64,000 nucleotides of DNA from Streptococcus sp. oral taxon 056 str. F0418 (GTDB lineage Bacteria > Bacillota > Bacilli > Lactobacillales > Streptococcaceae): positions 1,756,001 to 1,820,000 of the forward strand of contig NZ_AFQU01000001.1 of assembly GCF_000220065.1 (NCBI RefSeq). Reading direction: 5' to 3'. Position 1 is the first letter of the stretch. Each line of letters starts with the position of its first letter. Of this stretch, positions 46,195 to 55,794 are shown piece by piece. A model generated the notes under the pieces. That model saw only the letters and a list, made by a program, of their open reading frames with translations. It did no database searches and was not told the DNA's origin. The translations under genes and the position numbers were made by a program.

Positions 46195-47096
46195 ATGAAA
46201 AAACATTTTACCAATATTTTATTTGTTCTTTTATTAATCAGTGGTATAGGATTATTGCTCTATCCTACTGTGAGTGATCTTTGGAATTCTTATCATCAAT
46301 CTCAAGCTATTTCAACTTATCAAAAACAAGTAGAAAAATTAGATACGACTGAGACAGAAAGTATGTTAGCTGCTGCTGAAGCCTATAATCAAGCTTTAGA
46401 GAAAGGAGTTGTACCGACTTATCATCTTACAGAAGAAGATAAAAAAAGTACAATCACCTTTTAGATGTCACATCAACTGGAATTATGGGGCATGTGGAGA
46501 TTCCAAAATTAAGTACGAAACTCCCAATTTATCACGGTACAGATGAAGCTATTTTGCAGGTGGCTATCGGACATATTCCGGGAAGTTCTTTGCCAGTTGG
46601 TGGCCAAGGGACGCACTCTGTTATATCTGGCCATCGCGGATTGCCTTCAGCAAAGTTATTTACTGATATTGATCAATTAAAAAATGGGGATCATTTTAAG
46701 CTCCATGTTTTGGGAAGGACGATTACTTACCAAGTAGATCAAACTTTGACGGTAGAACCAGATGATGTCTCTTCTTTAACTATTGATCCAAATCAAGATT
46801 ACTGTACTTTAGTGACTTGTACACCATATGGTGTCAATACACATCGACTCTTAGTTCGAGGCCACCGCGTTCCGAATGAAGAGGAACCAGCCAAATCTGA
46901 AAACAAAACGTCAGATTTTCTGCCGTGGCATTATATCATTCTACTTATCTGTTTTGTGTTCGTTTTATTTGTAATTCTATTGGTGTGGCTTCTTAGTCGT
47001 AGAAGACGTAAAAAAAGAGCAGAGCTAAGACGAAAAACAGGTCTACGCTCCGCTGGCTATCGCAGGAGAATCAAAAAAGGACGTCACGCTAAATAA
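46195..47096 (+). pseudogene. Class C sortase, interrupted by a one-base frameshift
   Basis: Pilus polymerase. The first frame (46195-46464, 89 residues) gives the N-terminal span and helical region up to HLTEEDKK. At an A7 run (46441-46447) the correct frame shifts by -1: with one more A it continues KKYNHLLDVTSTGIMGHVEIPKL, the next part of a sortase. The second frame holds SGHRGLPSA (His), TLVTCTPYG (catalytic Cys), the Arg in THRLLVRGHR, and a C-terminal membrane span with an Arg/Lys-rich tail. From 46485 alone the protein lacks its lid and first span, so it is probably inactive unless slippage on the A-run restores the frame. Confidence 0.82.
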
Positions 47097-47184
47097 TAAA
47101 CGAGCTTATCTTTCAACGTGAAGATCTATGTATGATATTCTTTTTGACGATGACAAAGAAGTAGAAAATTATACTCTTGATTAT

Positions 47185-47243
47185 AAAAAAGAGAGTAAAG
47201 AAAGATTGACATGAATCAGTCAGTTCTTTCTTTACTCTCTTTT
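47185..47243. terminator. Bidirectional terminator between pilus locus and slrA
   Basis: AAAAGAGAGTAAAGAAAGA pairs with TCTTTCTTTACTCTCTTTT across a ~20-base loop with inner TTGAC-like pairing. Serves the convergent sortase and slrA genes. Confidence 0.9.
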
Positions 47244-47248
47244 ATATA

Positions 47249-48049
47249 TTACTTTTTGAAAGAATAATCTTTTAAAATTTCGATTTTTTGAATTTTAATT
47301 TCTGATTTTGGTTTGTTATTTTCATCTGTCTCACTTGCAGCGATTTTATCAACGACTTCCATACCTTCAGTTACTTGACCAAAAACTGTATAACCGCCAT
47401 CTAAGGAAGGATTTCCTCCTTTTTTGTAAGCATCAATGATTTGAGCAGGGTATCTTTTGCTAGACAGTTGATCTGAGCTGTCAGTCTGATTTTGATTGAT
47501 ATAAAATTGACTGCCGTTGGTATCTGCTCCAGAATTAGCCATTGCAAGAGCACCGCGTAGATTGTAAAGATATGCAGAAATTTCATTTTTGAAGCCATGA
47601 CCTGCATCGATTGTTTTATCCTTGCCATTCCAAATGGATTCGCCACCAGTACCATTACCTTTAGGATCCCCCGTTTGGATCATGAAATTTTTGATAACAC
47701 GGTGAAAGATAACTCCGCTATAGTAGCCTTCTTTGGCGTGTGTTAAGAAATTTTCAACTGCAAGTGGTGCATATTTTGGAAAAAGTTTTAAGGTAATATC
47801 ACCAGCGGTAGTGGTGATCTTCACTTGAGCTTCATCTTTAGCAACCTCCGTTGAAAGCTGAGGGAAGTGTGCATTTTTGTTTGTCAAGGCCTCTTTCAAT
47901 TCTGAGGCTTGTCTTTTAGCTTCAGCTTCGCTTGAGCTGGCTGCCAGACTAGAATCAACATAGTCATCCCCCCGCAAGCTCCGTTGAATATCAGTGCATC
48001 CTGCTAAAAATAAAATGACAGACAATCCTAACAATGCTAATTTCTTCAT
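47249..48049 (-). CDS. slrA: Lipoprotein peptidyl-prolyl isomerase (cyclophilin type), SlrA
   Basis: 266 residues. Signal peptide with lipobox FLAGC (lipidated Cys18), then a ~60-residue linker and a cyclophilin domain: ITLKLFPKYAPLAVENFL, the active-site block GVIFHRVIKNFMIQTGDP, and GALAMANSGADTNGSQFYI. Surface cyclophilin that helps fold exported proteins; pneumococcal SlrA aids colonisation. The RBS AAAGGAA precedes the ATG. A nudix gene is just upstream in the same direction (27 bp). Confidence 0.92.
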   Translation of the reverse strand: MKKLALLGLSVILFLAGCTDIQRSLRGDDYVDSSLAASSSEAEAKRQASELKEALTNKNAHFPQLSTEVAKDEAQVKITTTAGDITLKLFPKYAPLAVENFLTHAKEGYYSGVIFHRVIKNFMIQTGDPKGNGTGGESIWNGKDKTIDAGHGFKNEISAYLYNLRGALAMANSGADTNGSQFYINQNQTDSSDQLSSKRYPAQIIDAYKKGGNPSLDGGYTVFGQVTEGMEVVDKIAASETDENNKPKSEIKIQKIEILKDYSFKK

Positions 48050-48076
48050 AACGTTCCTTTCTGAATTAAAAAGTAC

Positions 48077-48520
48077 TCATATTTTACTATAATTCCCTTC
48101 CTTTTTCAAACCTTCCTGTATGAGGAATTCTAAGAGGAGATTTTTGAGTGTTACAGGTTGTAGGTTCAGCTGGTCTAGTTCATCGATCATGATCCATTCA
48201 GGCTGATAGTGATTATAGTGGTGGCTACGAAGGAGCTCCTCGCCTTGTATGGCTGGTGCAGGACGATCACTTATCGCAGTGAAGAAATAGACCTCCAACT
48301 TGTCAGTGTTTTGAAAGGAAAAAGCAGATTTCAGCATTTTCTCAGATAGAGTCCAGCCTAGTTCTTCTCGAATTTCCCTCTGAGCGGCTTGTAAAACGGT
48401 CTCATTGAGATTTACTCCGCCACCCGGAATGACAAAATATTCTTTGCCATTTTTCCAGCGATGAATGAGTAAAAGCTGTTTCATGTTGAGGTTGTAAAGA
48501 ATAACTCCAGCGCGCATCAT
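48077..48520 (-). CDS. NUDIX hydrolase
   Basis: 147 residues (146 from the second Met). The Nudix box is PGGGVNLNETVLQAAQREIREELGW (Gly, Glu and the REIREELGW core). Small MutT-like member; substrate unknown. Runs into slrA in the same direction, so they are probably co-transcribed. AAGGAG lies 6-7 bp before the start. Confidence 0.87.
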   Translation of the reverse strand: MMRAGVILYNLNMKQLLLIHRWKNGKEYFVIPGGGVNLNETVLQAAQREIREELGWTLSEKMLKSAFSFQNTDKLEVYFFTAISDRPAPAIQGEELLRSHHYNHYQPEWIMIDELDQLNLQPVTLKNLLLEFLIQEGLKKEGNYSKI

Positions 48521-49067
48521 ATCACTCCTTTTTTGAAGAGTATATCAAAAGAACAACTGTTTTACGAGCATTTGTCTTTTAATAAGTTGAGGGAGTTAGA
48601 AAGTTTCATCTTATTGGTCGAATGATTCTTTATGCAATATTACTAGGAGGTTTTGATGGCTTCTGGAATGTCTCAGTGTGCGAAAAAGTTATCTAGGTTA
48701 CGAATGGGAGATACCTAGTAGCGATGGGATCAAATAAGAGTTTGAGAATACTTTTTTGTCTCATATTGTCATTAAGTCTCAAAAGGTTTGTTGGATTTGG
48801 TCATAGAAATCAATCCAAGCCTAGATTTGAGCTTTAGTGGAGTGCTGTTTTTATGGACTAAGAAGGAATGGAAATGTAAAAGGAAATATATGATAGTTTT
48901 TTCGATGTGAAAATAGGAAACTTGTATCATTTTTGGAAGACTTGATACATGCTCTTGAGAGTAGCAAATATGAGATAATAAGCAAAGGAAATCTTTTGGG
49001 AAGAATGATTGAATCAATCTTGATGATCATTCTAAGATATTGAAACTAGAAAGCATTTTAGTAACTG
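48521..49067. other. 550-bp region without a recognisable gene
   Basis: No convincing coding frame on either strand; a minus-strand frame at 48772-49017 has no family features or clear start signals. Two inverted repeats are visible: TGTATCA ... TGATACA around 48922-48947 and AGAATGAT ... ATCATTCT at 49002-49033. The region could be a decayed gene or hold an unseen small RNA. Confidence 0.4.
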
Positions 49068-49096
49068 TTGAGCTAATGATTCAAATATGCTATAAT
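49068..49096 (+). promoter_or_regulatory. Promoter of the PspC-domain gene
   Basis: TTGAGC (49068-49073), 17 bp, TATAAT (49091-49096) with an extended TGC before it. Confidence 0.7.
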
Positions 49097-49120
49097 GGAT
49101 TGGTTGGAAAGGGGATTAGA

Positions 49121-49324
49121 ATGTCAAAAAAATTAACAAGAGACACTAAAAATCAAAAACTTGCAGGTGTTTGTGCAGGTTTGGCTAAATACTTTAATGT
49201 GGATCCAACACTTGTGCGTGTATTGTGGATTATTTTAGGTTTGGCTGCTGGTTCAGGTGTTTTAGCCTATCTCATTTGTTGGTTTATTATGCCAGAAGAA
49301 GGGACAAGCCAAGACGAAAATTAA
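49121..49324 (+). CDS. PspC domain membrane protein
   Basis: 67 residues from ATG at 49121 (GGAAAGGGG before). One PspC domain: LTRDTKNQKLAGVCAGLAKYFNVDPTLVRV then a hydrophobic segment (~36-58) ending in WFIMPEE. The phage-shock-type PspC domain is found in small envelope-stress proteins of Gram-positives, often regulated by LiaR-type systems. Here it stands alone between its promoter and a terminator. Confidence 0.88.
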   Translation: MSKKLTRDTKNQKLAGVCAGLAKYFNVDPTLVRVLWIILGLAAGSGVLAYLICWFIMPEEGTSQDEN

Positions 49325-49331
49325 TATTAAA

Positions 49332-49353
49332 AGACCGGCTAAGCCGGTTTTTG
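49332..49353 (+). terminator. Terminator after the PspC gene
   Basis: GACCGGCT-TA-AGCCGGTTTTTG. Confidence 0.85.
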
Positions 49354-49438
49354 TTTTACTGTGAGATTTATCATAAAGTTAAAATGAAAAGTGACAAAGA
49401 CTCTTTTTTATGTATAGTTTTATGATATAATAAAGGTT

Positions 49439-51736
49439 ATGGCAAATAATAAACATTCAAAAAAAGGTCGGACAACACGTCGGCCGACAAAAGCAGAAGT
49501 AGAGAGACAAAAAGCAATCAAAAGGATGTTTGTGAGCTTTTTTATAGCCTTTGTTCTTCTATTTGCTGCCTTAAAATTAGGGATTTTTGGAATAACAATT
49601 TATAATTTGATTCGTTTACTAGTGGGTAGTCTAGCCTATGTAGCAATCGTAGTGGCTTTTCTCTATCTATTTTTCTTTAAATGGTTCAGTAAGCGTGAAG
49701 GCTTGATTTCGGGATTTGTAAGTATATTCTCAGGTCTTCTTTTGATCTATCAAGCTTATTTTGTTGATGTTTTATCTCTCAAGGGGCAAGTTCTGTCTCA
49801 TACAATGACACGGATTGTAGCAGATTTGACTGCTTTTAAAACCAGCTCTTTTGCAGGTGGTGGCTTACTTGGCTCACTTTTACATTTACCAGTTTCATTT
49901 CTGTTTTCAAATATCGGTTCATACTTTATTGGGCTTTTGCTGATTTTTGTAGGACTTCTCCTTGCGAGTCCATGGACCGTTTACGATATTTCAGAAAATG
50001 TGGTAGCGAGTTTTCGTCATTTTCGTGAACGACGAGAAGAAAAGCGTCAGCAACGTTTTCTAGAGAAGGAAGAAAAGGCTGCTCAAGCTGCCATGCAAAT
50101 GATTGAATTAGAGCAAAATGAAGCTGAGGTAGATGTTGCTAGTGATGAGATTTTAGTTGATGACGAGAAAGCTATTTCTCTTCCTGTAGAAGAGGATTAT
50201 CAAGATTTAGGTGAGTATGATTTGGATGATGTCTTTGAATCGCAGGATTATCAAATGACAGATGAAAACGAAGCCGACGAAGATGTAGAAGTCGATTTCA
50301 TAGCTAAAGAAAGTCTAGACTACAAACTTCCGACCATTAACCTCTTTGCACCTGACAAACCTAAAAACCAGTCCAAGGAAAAGCGCATTGTCCGAGACAA
50401 TATCAAAATTTTGGAAGAGACCTTTGCTAGCTTTGGGATAAAGGCTACTGTTGAGAGAGCTGAAATAGGACCTTCCGTTACCAAGTACGAGGTTAAACCA
50501 GCTGTCGGTGTTCGGGTCAATCGGATTTCCAATCTGGCTGATGACCTGGCTCTAGCCCTAGCTGCTAAGGATGTGCGGATTGAAGCGCCGATTCCTGGGA
50601 AATCTCTTGTCGGAATTGAAGTACCCAACTCTGAAGTTGCGACTGTGACTTTCCGAGAACTCTGGGAGCAGTCTAAGACGGATGCTAGTAAGCTACTAGA
50701 AATCCCACTTGGTAAGGTGGTCAACGGATCTGTTCGCTCGTTTGACCTAGCTAAGATGCCCCATCTCTTGGTGGCTGGCTCTACTGGCTCTGGTAAATCT
50801 GTGGCCGTCAACGGTATTATTGCCAGCATTCTCATGAAGGCCAGACCCGATGAAGTCAAGTTTATGATGGTGGATCCTAAGATGGTAGAGTTGTCCGTTT
50901 ATAATGACATTCCCCACTTGCTTATCCCTGTTGTGACCAATCCACGTAAGGCCAGTCGTGCATTGCAGAAGGTTGTAGACGAAATGGAAAATCGCTATGA
51001 ACTCTTCTCCAAGGTTGGTACCCGTAACATTGCTGGTTACAATGCTAAGGTAGCCGAGTATAATGCCCAATCTGAGTACAAGCAAGTACCCCTACCTTTA
51101 ATCGTCGTCATCGTGGATGAGCTGGCTGACCTCATGATGGTAGCCAGCAAGGAAGTGGAAGACGCCATTATTCGTCTGGGACAAAAGGCACGTGCGGCTG
51201 GGATTCACATGATTCTGGCTACCCAGCGGCCATCTGTAGATGTTATCTCCGGTCTGATTAAGGCCAATGTACCTTCTCGGATTGCCTTCGCAGTCTCCAG
51301 CGGGACAGATAGTCGGACCATTCTGGATGAAAATGGAGCAGAGAAGCTCTTGGGTCGTGGGGATATGCTCTTTAAGCCTATTGATGAAAACCATCCGGTT
51401 CGTTTGCAGGGCTCCTTTATCTCAGATGAAGATGTGGAGCGAATCGTAGCCTTTGTCAAGAATCAAGCTGAAGCTGATTATGACGATAGCTTTGATCCTG
51501 GTGAAGTATCTGAAAACGATATGGAGTCTGGCGGAGGTGATGATGAGGGAGATCCTCTCTTTGAAGAAGCCAAGGCTTTGGTCATCGAGACTCAGAAGGC
51601 CAGCGCTTCTATGATCCAGCGGCGACTCTCGGTCGGTTTTAACCGGGCTACTCGTCTTATGGAAGAGCTTGAAGCAGCAGGCGTTATCGGGCCAGCCGAG
51701 GGAACCAAGCCGAGAAAAGTTTTGCAGACTAATTGA
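49439..51736 (+). CDS. ftsK: DNA translocase FtsK/SpoIIIE
   Basis: 765 residues. About four N-terminal spans (~28-165) anchor it at the septum, followed by a charged, acidic linker (~190-300) and the RecA-like motor (~305-690) with Walker A GSTGSGKS and Walker [13 protein letters not shown]. The C-terminal gamma winged helix ([21 protein letters not shown] to the end) reads orienting DNA sequences. It pumps chromosome ends through the closing septum. A TATAAT-like -10 lies ~10 bp before the start and the ribosome binding site (AAAGG) is close to it, so the leader is very short. Confidence 0.95.
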   Translation: MANNKHSKKGRTTRRPTKAEVERQKAIKRMFVSFFIAFVLLFAALKLGIFGITIYNLIRLLVGSLAYVAIVVAFLYLFFFKWFSKREGLISGFVSIFSGLLLIYQAYFVDVLSLKGQVLSHTMTRIVADLTAFKTSSFAGGGLLGSLLHLPVSFLFSNIGSYFIGLLLIFVGLLLASPWTVYDISENVVASFRHFRERREEKRQQRFLEKEEKAAQAAMQMIELEQNEAEVDVASDEILVDDEKAISLPVEEDYQDLGEYDLDDVFESQDYQMTDENEADEDVEVDFIAKESLDYKLPTINLFAPDKPKNQSKEKRIVRDNIKILEETFASFGIKATVERAEIGPSVTKYEVKPAVGVRVNRISNLADDLALALAAKDVRIEAPIPGKSLVGIEVPNSEVATVTFRELWEQSKTDASKLLEIPLGKVVNGSVRSFDLAKMPHLLVAGSTGSGKSVAVNGIIASILMKARPDEVKFMMVDPKMVELSVYNDIPHLLIPVVTNPRKASRALQKVVDEMENRYELFSKVGTRNIAGYNAKVAEYNAQSEYKQVPLPLIVVIVDELADLMMVASKEVEDAIIRLGQKARAAGIHMILATQRPSVDVISGLIKANVPSRIAFAVSSGTDSRTILDENGAEKLLGRGDMLFKPIDENHPVRLQGSFISDEDVERIVAFVKNQAEADYDDSFDPGEVSENDMESGGGDDEGDPLFEEAKALVIETQKASASMIQRRLSVGFNRATRLMEELEAAGVIGPAEGTKPRKVLQTN

Positions 51737-51841
51737 TCTTTAGTTTCATTAGTTTGTCAGTGAAAAAAACAGTTTTATAAATACAAATCTGCTAGCAATT
51801 AGCCGGCAGATTTTCTCTACATATAGAGGGAAGGAAATATA

Positions 51842-52228
51842 ATGAAATTAGACACCGTTCACCATATTGCCATCATTGGCCATGATTATGCCAAGACTAA
51901 GGAGTTTTATGTGGATAAGCTGGGCTTTGACATGCTAGATGAGCACCATCGGCCAGACAAGCAGGACATTCTCTTTAACGTTCGCAAGGGAAATCTAACT
52001 CTGGAAATTTTTATCAAGAAAGAAGCTCCCAAGCGACCAGCCTTGCCGCGTCCTGAGCATACAGGTCTGCGGCATCTGGCCTTCCGAGTGACTGATGTAG
52101 AAGAATGCTTAGCGGAATTTGACCGTTTGAATATTCCTCATACCGAGCTACGCTATGACGACTTTGACGGTCGCAAAATGGCTTTCTTCTTTGATCCGGA
52201 CGGCCTACCTTTAGAAATCCATGAATAG
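51842..52228 (+). CDS. VOC family protein (glyoxalase I-like)
   Basis: 128 residues. Metal-ligand His in VHHIAIIGHDYAKTKEFYVDKLGF, Glu in LEIFIKK, His in LRHLAFRV and Glu in GLPLEIHE follow the spacing of metal-binding VOC enzymes. The group is the SMU-type or GloA2-like VOC found across streptococci. Activity on methylglyoxal is possible but unproven. RBS GGAAGGAAA. Confidence 0.87.
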   Translation: MKLDTVHHIAIIGHDYAKTKEFYVDKLGFDMLDEHHRPDKQDILFNVRKGNLTLEIFIKKEAPKRPALPRPEHTGLRHLAFRVTDVEECLAEFDRLNIPHTELRYDDFDGRKMAFFFDPDGLPLEIHE

Positions 52229-52335
52229 CCTTTTACAAAGGAAAGCTCAAATATTGCTATCTCAGCCTAAAGTCTGAAGAAAAATTGAGACACTTTTGTT
52301 ACAATAAATAAAGCAAAATGGATAAGGAAAGCTCT

Positions 52336-54672
52336 ATGAATCAGAAACAGCTTCAGGGTCTTAGTCAAGACCAAGTAGAAGAACGACGTCTAAAAGGTCT
52401 GACTAATCAGGTTGGTATTTCGACAGAAAGAACGACATGGCAGATTGTTTGTTCCAATATTTTTACCTATTTTAACTTCATTTTCCTTGTGCTAGCCATC
52501 CTCTTAGTAGTGGTTCAGTCATGGAATAATCTCTTGTTTGTTCCTATCGTTGTTATCAATTCTTTGATTGGTATTTTTCAAGAACTGCGAGCAAGAAAAG
52601 TACTTCGTAAGATGCAATTATTGCATACGATCTCAGCGACGGTGATTCGAGATGGTGAAGAGCACGTTATACCTGTTGAAGAGTTGGTGCAAGATGATAT
52701 AGTCAAGTTTTCTACGGGGAATCAAATTTATGCTGATGGTCAGATTCTCTCAGGTAGTCTGAAGGCAAATGAATCCCAGCTGACTGGCGAGGCAGATGAG
52801 ATTGAAAAAAATCCAGGAGATGAGGTCCTATCTGGTAGCTTCGTGGTTGCTGGTCAAGCTTATGCTCGACTGGACAAAGTAGGAGACCAGGCTTATATCA
52901 ATCAGCTAGCTAAAGAAGCCAAAGAAATAAGCGGTGTAGAAGAATCCAAGATGGTTCATGCTGTCAATCGCCTAGTGCAGATTGTTGGAATATTGATTAT
53001 TCCTTTAGGACTCTTACTTTTCTTTCGTAGTTTTGTCAGTAATCAAGAAACACTGCAAGTTAGTGTAACTTCGACAGTCGGTGCTATTGTGGGTATGATT
53101 CCAGAGGGACTTTATCTCTTGATGACACTTGCTCTAGTTTTAGGGGCTGTTCGCTTAGCCAAACAGCAAGTCCTTTTAAACAGTATGAAAGGGATTGAGA
53201 CGCTGTCGCGTGTAGATGTGCTTTGTGTAGATAAGACAGGGACTATCACAGAAAATGAAATGGCCGTTAGCCAGTTGATTCCAGTAGCAGATCAGAAAGA
53301 GTTTGCTCTAGAAGCACTGAGTCAATATCTTGAGGCTAGTCAGGACTCTAATGATACGATTGAGACCTTGCGAGCTTATCCTGGGATTGAAAAAATTTGC
53401 CAAGCCTGGTCTATTAAGCGTCAGTATCCTTTTAGCTCTAAAAATAAATATGCGGCAGTGGCCTTTGATCAAGGAATCTTTGTCTTGGGGGCTCCTGAAT
53501 ATGTTCTTAGACAAGATTTAGAAAGTTACCAATCTTATGTTCAAGATGCAGCGGAGCAGGGAGCTCGCGTTCTAATCTTTGGTCGTTATCAAGGAAAGAC
53601 TTTGGGAGAAGAGTTAGAAGCTGCTGTTGATCCACTTGTGGTTATTATCTTGGACAATCCTGTCCGAAAAAACGCTGCGGAGACCTTTGCTTATTTCAAA
53701 GAACAAGGGGTAACAGTCAAGGTCATCTCAGGAGATAATCCAATTACTGTCGCCGCAGTTGCAAAGAAAGCAGAAATTCCACATGCGGATAATTTTGTGG
53801 ATGCTAGAACCTTGGATACAGATGAAAAAATTGTCCAAGCAGCTGAAATTTATACAGTATTTGGTCGGGTCAGTCCAGAGCAAAAGCAAAAATTGGTGCA
53901 GGCACTTCAAGGTCAGGGTCATAATGTAGCTATGACAGGCGACGGTGTCAATGATATCCTGGCTATGAAAAAGGCTGATTGTAGCATTGCGATGGAGTCT
54001 GGAAATGACGCCACCAAGCAGATAGCACAGGTGGTCTTGCTGGACTCAGATTTCTCACATATGCCCCACATCGTTGCGGAAGGAAGACGAGTGGTTAACA
54101 ATATTCAACGTTCAGCCAGTCTTTTTCTAGTTAAAAATATATTTTCTATCTTACTAGCCTTGACATCAGCTATATTTGCCTTCACGTATCCTTTGCAAGC
54201 TTCACAGATGTCCTTGATCAGTGGATTTACCATCGGGATACCTGGATTCTTGCTGGCTTTGGAGCCTAATAAGGAACGGATTAGAGGTCGTTTTTTGGAG
54301 ATTGTATTGAAAAACGCCTTGCCAGCTGCTATTGTAGATTATTTAGCAGTTTTAGTAGCGGTATATTGCGGTCACTGGTTGGGACTCTCTCATAGGGAAA
54401 TCAGCACAAGCTCGATTGTCTTACTTGCTGTTGTGGGCTTTATTATCATATATAAACTTATCAAACCTCTAAATCGTACTAAATTAGCCATTATCTTGCT
54501 TAGTATTGTAGGAATGAGTCTTGCAGCAGTATTTCTTCCAACTATCTTTAATCTAGCTAGTCTTTCGATAAAGGCCATAGCGATGACAGTCCTTTTATCA
54601 ATGGTGTTAGAGAGACTGATATGGCTCTTCCAGCTATTGATAAGTGAAGCTTTCAAAATAGTACATAAATAA
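52336..54672 (+). CDS. P-type cation-transporting ATPase
   Basis: 778 residues from ATG at 52336 (AAGGAAAG 6 bp before; ATG 52318 would add six residues). Actuator motif LTGEADEI, phosphorylation site CVDKTGTITENE, nucleotide-binding domain, and hinge MTGDGVNDILAMKKADC are intact. Two span pairs precede the phosphorylation site and about six spans follow, starting near residue 595. No N-terminal metal-binding domain, so it is not a CopA/ZntA type; it resembles the CtpE-like branch linked to calcium. Ion not determinable here. Confidence 0.9.
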   Translation: MNQKQLQGLSQDQVEERRLKGLTNQVGISTERTTWQIVCSNIFTYFNFIFLVLAILLVVVQSWNNLLFVPIVVINSLIGIFQELRARKVLRKMQLLHTISATVIRDGEEHVIPVEELVQDDIVKFSTGNQIYADGQILSGSLKANESQLTGEADEIEKNPGDEVLSGSFVVAGQAYARLDKVGDQAYINQLAKEAKEISGVEESKMVHAVNRLVQIVGILIIPLGLLLFFRSFVSNQETLQVSVTSTVGAIVGMIPEGLYLLMTLALVLGAVRLAKQQVLLNSMKGIETLSRVDVLCVDKTGTITENEMAVSQLIPVADQKEFALEALSQYLEASQDSNDTIETLRAYPGIEKICQAWSIKRQYPFSSKNKYAAVAFDQGIFVLGAPEYVLRQDLESYQSYVQDAAEQGARVLIFGRYQGKTLGEELEAAVDPLVVIILDNPVRKNAAETFAYFKEQGVTVKVISGDNPITVAAVAKKAEIPHADNFVDARTLDTDEKIVQAAEIYTVFGRVSPEQKQKLVQALQGQGHNVAMTGDGVNDILAMKKADCSIAMESGNDATKQIAQVVLLDSDFSHMPHIVAEGRRVVNNIQRSASLFLVKNIFSILLALTSAIFAFTYPLQASQMSLISGFTIGIPGFLLALEPNKERIRGRFLEIVLKNALPAAIVDYLAVLVAVYCGHWLGLSHREISTSSIVLLAVVGFIIIYKLIKPLNRTKLAIILLSIVGMSLAAVFLPTIFNLASLSIKAIAMTVLLSMVLERLIWLFQLLISEAFKIVHK

Positions 54673-54763
54673 AAAAGAAGTCGTGACTGTACGACATCAC
54701 AAAAGTTAGACGCTAAAAAGCGAACTTTTGGAGTCAGTGCAGATTGATGACTTCTTTTTATTT
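54671..54763. terminator. Composite palindrome/terminator between convergent genes
   Basis: AAAAAGAAGTC pairs with GACTTCTTTTT on the outside. Inside, CTGTAC.AC..CACAAAAGTT faces AACTTTTGGAGTCAGTGCAG, with a small GCTAAAAAGC hairpin at the centre. The inner arms resemble IS3-type terminal repeats, so an IS or MITE remnant seems to have been taken over as a bidirectional terminator. Confidence 0.75.
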
Positions 54764-55111
54764 TGCTAAGAATAATCCAATGACCATTGCTAAGTATAAA
54801 AAGGTTGTTAATATAAAGGCAGATCGCCAAAAGAATTTCAAAAATTTTGGATAGTAAAAGCTTCGCTTGGCCTTAAGAAAATAAACCGTGATGCTGATAG
54901 CCAAAATGGCTAAAGCTAGTACTAATTGCGGTAGCATGCTGTGATAGTACGCTTGGTCAGAAATAAGATAAAATTCAAAAAAGAACATCGGAAACGCTAG
55001 ATCAGCAAAATTTAGCCCAAACCGTTTTAACCGAAGAGTTTTCATTAAAATAATGGAAAGAGCGATGGTTAAAAAAATAAATAAAACAGAAGCGATTCTC
55101 AATAACATCAT
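54758..55111 (-). CDS. DUF3397 membrane protein
   Basis: 117 residues with four hydrophobic spans (about 3-24, 38-53, 62-80 and 95-114). Matches the DUF3397 family of small Firmicute membrane proteins of unknown function. Convergent with the P-type ATPase; its stop codon lies inside the shared terminator palindrome. No operon partner. Confidence 0.78.
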   Translation of the reverse strand: MMLLRIASVLFIFLTIALSIILMKTLRLKRFGLNFADLAFPMFFFEFYLISDQAYYHSMLPQLVLALAILAISITVYFLKAKRSFYYPKFLKFFWRSAFILTTFLYLAMVIGLFLAK

Positions 55112-55155
55112 AGGTCTATTTTATCACAAAAAAGTAAAAAAGAAGGGGATTTTTC

Positions 55156-55183
55156 TTGCATTTTCAATTCTTTAGTGTATAAT
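55156..55183 (+). promoter_or_regulatory. rplK-rplA promoter
   Basis: TTGCAT (55156-55161), 16 bp, TATAAT (55178-55183). About 80 bases of leader with GC-rich pairing precede rplK. Confidence 0.7.
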
Positions 55184-55271
55184 AGAAGGGTATGCAATAA
55201 GCATGCTTGTGGGAGGTAATGCTCAAGATTTTGGGTAAATTCTACCGCCTAACCACAAAGGAGGATTTAAA

Positions 55272-55697
55272 ATGGCTAAAAAAGTCGAAAAACTTGTAAA
55301 ATTGCAAATCCCTGCTGGTAAAGCTACTCCAGCTCCACCAGTTGGTCCTGCGCTTGGTCAAGCCGGTATCAACATCATGGGATTCACTAAAGAGTTCAAC
55401 GCTCGTACAGCTGATCAAGCTGGTATGATCATTCCAGTTGTTATCTCAGTATACGAAGACAAATCATTTACTTTCGTTACTAAGACTCCACCAGCTGCTG
55501 TTCTTTTGAAAAAAGCTGCAGGTGTTGAAAAAGGTTCAGGTACACCTAACAAAACGAAAGTGGCAACTGTTACTCGTGCGCAAGTACAACAAATTGCTGA
55601 AACTAAGATGCCAGATTTGAACGCTGCAAACATTGAGTCTGCAATGCGTATGATCGAAGGTACTGCTCGTTCTATGGGATTCACTGTTACTGACTAA
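55272..55697 (+). CDS. rplK: 50S ribosomal protein L11
   Basis: 141 residues. [29 protein letters not shown] is the conserved N-terminal domain that binds the GTPase centre of 23S rRNA, and [10 protein letters not shown] the C-terminal end. Proline-rich hinge intact. Highly expressed: strong AAAGGAGG site and codon bias to translation-optimal codons. Upstream of rplA with a 97-bp gap. Confidence 0.98.
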   Translation: MAKKVEKLVKLQIPAGKATPAPPVGPALGQAGINIMGFTKEFNARTADQAGMIIPVVISVYEDKSFTFVTKTPPAAVLLKKAAGVEKGSGTPNKTKVATVTRAQVQQIAETKMPDLNAANIESAMRMIEGTARSMGFTVTD

Positions 55698-55738
55698 TTT
55701 TAAGAATCCTATTTGCCCGCAATACACTTGATCATGAG

Positions 55739-55779
55739 ACGAGTGACGTGGGAGATGAAAATCGATATGACCACATTAC
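55739..55779 (+). promoter_or_regulatory. Putative L1 operator in the rplK-rplA gap
   Basis: TGACGTGG-GAGATGAAA ... ATATGA-CCAC: a GTGG/CCAC stem with an unequal internal loop GAGATGAAA/ATGA, resembling the L1-binding site of 23S rRNA. It lies just before the rplA ribosome binding site, where L1 could repress its own synthesis. Confidence 0.55.
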
Positions 55780-55794
55780 AAGGAGAAAGATAAA

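Noticed and set aside
48772..49017. 81-residue minus-strand frame
   Set aside because: No start signals or similarity; residue make-up looks like AT-rich non-coding DNA.
50320..50859. 179-residue minus-strand frame within ftsK
   Set aside because: Shadow of the conserved FtsK motor sequence; low-complexity composition and no ribosome binding site.
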